From an uncultured Lachnospiraceae bacterium (GTDB lineage Bacteria; Bacillota; Clostridia; Lachnospirales; Lachnospiraceae): a stretch of 6,497 bases of DNA. The notes under the pieces are model-generated. The model worked only from the letters and a program-made list of their open reading frames with translations, was not told the DNA's origin and ran no database searches. This document shows positions 5,849 through 6,497 of this stretch, one piece after another (the first letter of the stretch is position 1; every line of letters starts with the position of its first letter). The DNA lies in assembly GCA_946406305.1 (NCBI GenBank), contig CAMJKC010000096.1:1-6497 (forward strand), written 5' to 3'. Position numbers and translations under genes: made by a program.

Positions 5849-5877
5849 AAGGCAGTATATATACTGCCTTAATTTTT
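5849..5877. terminator. Bidirectional intrinsic terminator between hrcA and darA
   Basis: AAGGCAGTAT and its exact complement ATACTGCCTT form a 22-bp perfect palindrome (5849-5870). On the plus strand it is followed by TTAATTTTT, on the minus strand by TTTTTATTT, so it can end both convergent transcripts. Confidence 0.88.
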
Positions 5878-5878
5878 G

Positions 5879-6211
5879 TTAGAAGTGTTCAAATTTTGCT
5901 ACATCAGTTACGATTATAGTTGCACCACCAATTTCTATATTGGTAGGCACAGTAGAGTAACTAATCGCAGTGCTTGGAAGAGTGAGTGGCATATTTACAG
6001 TTATGTTTTTTCTCTTGCCACATTCTTCTTTTACTACTTTGATAGCTTCATCAACTTCATTATCTTCAACGCAAGACATAAGAGTGGTATTGCCCTTTTT
6101 TAAAAATCCACCACTTGTAGAAAGTTTGGTGATACGGAAATTCTTTTTTATAAGTGCAGTAGTTACATCTTCTTCATTGTCTTGACGAACTATTATATAC
6201 ATAAGTTTCAT
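5879..6211 (-). CDS. darA: Cyclic-di-AMP receptor, DarA/PstA-type PII-like protein
   Basis: 110 residues, matching the usual ~109 of the family (PF06153). These cytoplasmic trimers bind c-di-AMP at subunit interfaces through a PII-like fold and are thought to signal to an unidentified partner. Seen: the first strand MKLMYIIVRQDNEED (1-15), the ligand-pocket segment ITKLSTSGGFLKKGNTTL (27-44), a helix with EAIKVVKEEC (55-64), a variable loop, and the closing strand IEIGGATIIVTDV (92-104). The start is placed at 6211 because AGGAGG lies seven bases upstream of it; an ATG in the same frame at 6247 has no ribosome site and overlaps the promoter. It is convergent with hrcA and divergent from pyk. 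Tmk and holB are common neighbours of this gene in Bacilli, but none is seen here. Confidence 0.95.
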   Translation of the reverse strand: MKLMYIIVRQDNEEDVTTALIKKNFRITKLSTSGGFLKKGNTTLMSCVEDNEVDEAIKVVKEECGKRKNITVNMPLTLPSTAISYSTVPTNIEIGGATIIVTDVAKFEHF

Positions 6212-6218
6212 AGAGTTA

Positions 6219-6224
6219 CCTCCT
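6219..6224 (-). promoter_or_regulatory. Ribosome binding site fixing the darA start
   Basis: AGGAGG on the minus strand (CCTCCT on the plus strand) with a seven-base spacer to the ATG at 6211. It decides the start against the longer in-frame reading from 6247. Confidence 0.9.
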
Positions 6225-6237
6225 AATATATATGGTA

Positions 6238-6266
6238 ATTTTAACATAATAAATTTATTTTTACAA
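6238..6266 (-). promoter_or_regulatory. Extended -10 promoter of darA
   Basis: On the minus strand: TTGTAA (6266-6261), 17-bp spacer ending TGT, and TAAAAT (6243-6238), giving an extended -10 (TGnTAAAAT). The predicted start near 6231 leaves a short leader holding the ribosome site. The -35 overlaps one of the TACAAGA direct repeats that flank the GC-rich element. Confidence 0.7.
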
Positions 6267-6319
6267 GAAGATGGGCTCGCTCACGACTGTGCGACTTCGT
6301 CGAGCTCGCCCCTACAAGA
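6262..6319. repeat. GC-rich imperfect hairpin element flanked by 7-bp direct repeats
   Basis: The core 6273-6311 has arms GGGC-TC-GCTCACGA and TCGT-C-GAGC-TC-GCCC: three paired blocks (GGGC/GCCC, GCTC/GAGC, ACGA/TCGT) with a TC/TC internal loop, one bulged C and a loop of about ten bases. It is far more GC-rich than the DNA around it. TACAAGA occurs on both sides (6262-6268 and 6313-6319), like a target-site duplication. This suggests a small non-coding repeat of the REP/MITE kind. Lacking a T-run, it is not an obvious terminator. It occupies the leader region of pyk. Confidence 0.55.
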
Positions 6320-6331
6320 GAAAGGATCATT

Positions 6332-6497
6332 ATGAGAAAGACAAAAATAATTTGTACACTTGGACCTAATGCTGAAAATTATGAGATATTAAAACAACTT
6401 GCAGATTTTATGGATGTAGGTCGTTTTAATTTTTCACATGGAAGTTATGAAGAGCATAAAGGGAAATTAGAACTTCTAAAAAAAGTGTGTGAAGAAA
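6332..6497 (+). CDS. pyk: Pyruvate kinase, N-terminal fragment (3' cut by window)
   Basis: 55 full codons are visible. Pyruvate kinase makes pyruvate and ATP from phosphoenolpyruvate and ADP in the last step of glycolysis. The N-terminus MRKTKIICTLGP and the motif RFNFSHGSYEEHK are diagnostic; Arg, Asn and Ser of RxNxSH are the conserved nucleotide and potassium ligands of the family. The preceding segment reads LADFMDVGRFN where most relatives have an AGMDVAR-like sequence, so the Gly before Met is absent and Ala is Gly. The start has AAAGGA five bases upstream (6321-6326). It is divergent from darA; I could not find a convincing promoter on this strand between 6212 and 6331. Confidence 0.93.
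   Translation, partial: MRKTKIICTLGPNAENYEILKQLADFMDVGRFNFSHGSYEEHKGKLELLKKVCEE

Noticed and set aside
5876..6185. Plus-strand reading frames opposite darA
   Set aside because: The minus-strand frame encodes a full-length conserved c-di-AMP receptor with AGGAGG at its start; the plus frames are shadows.
6273..6311. Terminator or tRNA fragment between darA and pyk
   Set aside because: The hairpin has no T-run on either strand and no tRNA landmarks such as a T-loop or a plausible anticodon arm.

Overview
The window is AT-rich (roughly 30% GC by eye), uses the standard code with heavy AGA/ATA/TTA use, and has strong AGGAGG-type ribosome sites and sigma-A-like promoters. With HrcA, a PII-like cyclic-di-AMP receptor, a CIRCE-like operator and an InlB-repeat surface protein, this points to a low-GC Firmicute, most likely a Clostridia/Lachnospirales-type anaerobe. 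The genus cannot be fixed from the sequence.

Layout. (1) Positions 1-3491 are the 3' part of a very large modular surface protein: a tandem acidic repeat, three related Ig-like domains, six InlB/Listeria-Bacteroides B-repeats, a 19-residue polyglycine hinge, and a C-terminal cell-wall-binding-type repeat tail. (2) Positions 3506-4118 are a compact type III (RNA-protein) toxin-antitoxin module. A consensus promoter reads two 46-nt direct repeats, each foldable as an H-type pseudoknot; the second repeat also makes an intrinsic terminator. A GTG-started 150-aa toxin of the CptN/ToxN endoribonuclease type follows. (3) Positions 4171-4647 encode an unrecognised 158-aa protein with two predicted membrane helices, followed by a clear terminator. 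(4) Positions 4690-5877 are a monocistronic hrcA with its own promoter, a degenerate CIRCE operator and a terminator. (5) A convergent minus-strand gene (5879-6211) encodes a DarA-type cyclic-di-AMP receptor. (6) Divergent from it, pyk (pyruvate kinase) starts at 6332 and runs off the window. The darA/pyk gap holds a GC-rich imperfect hairpin flanked by 7-bp direct repeats, which looks like a small inserted repeat element.

How the parts relate. The RNA repeats should be transcribed in excess over the toxin because of the terminator between them, and be cut and bound by the toxin. HrcA probably represses its own promoter through the CIRCE-like site; the usual grpE-dnaK-dnaJ partners are not next to it. 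The darA and pyk genes share an upstream region but no direct functional link is shown. The most interesting item is the two-repeat CptIN-like locus whose last antitoxin repeat appears to double as the terminator. It fits a known family (type III TA, CptIN) rather than a wholly new system.
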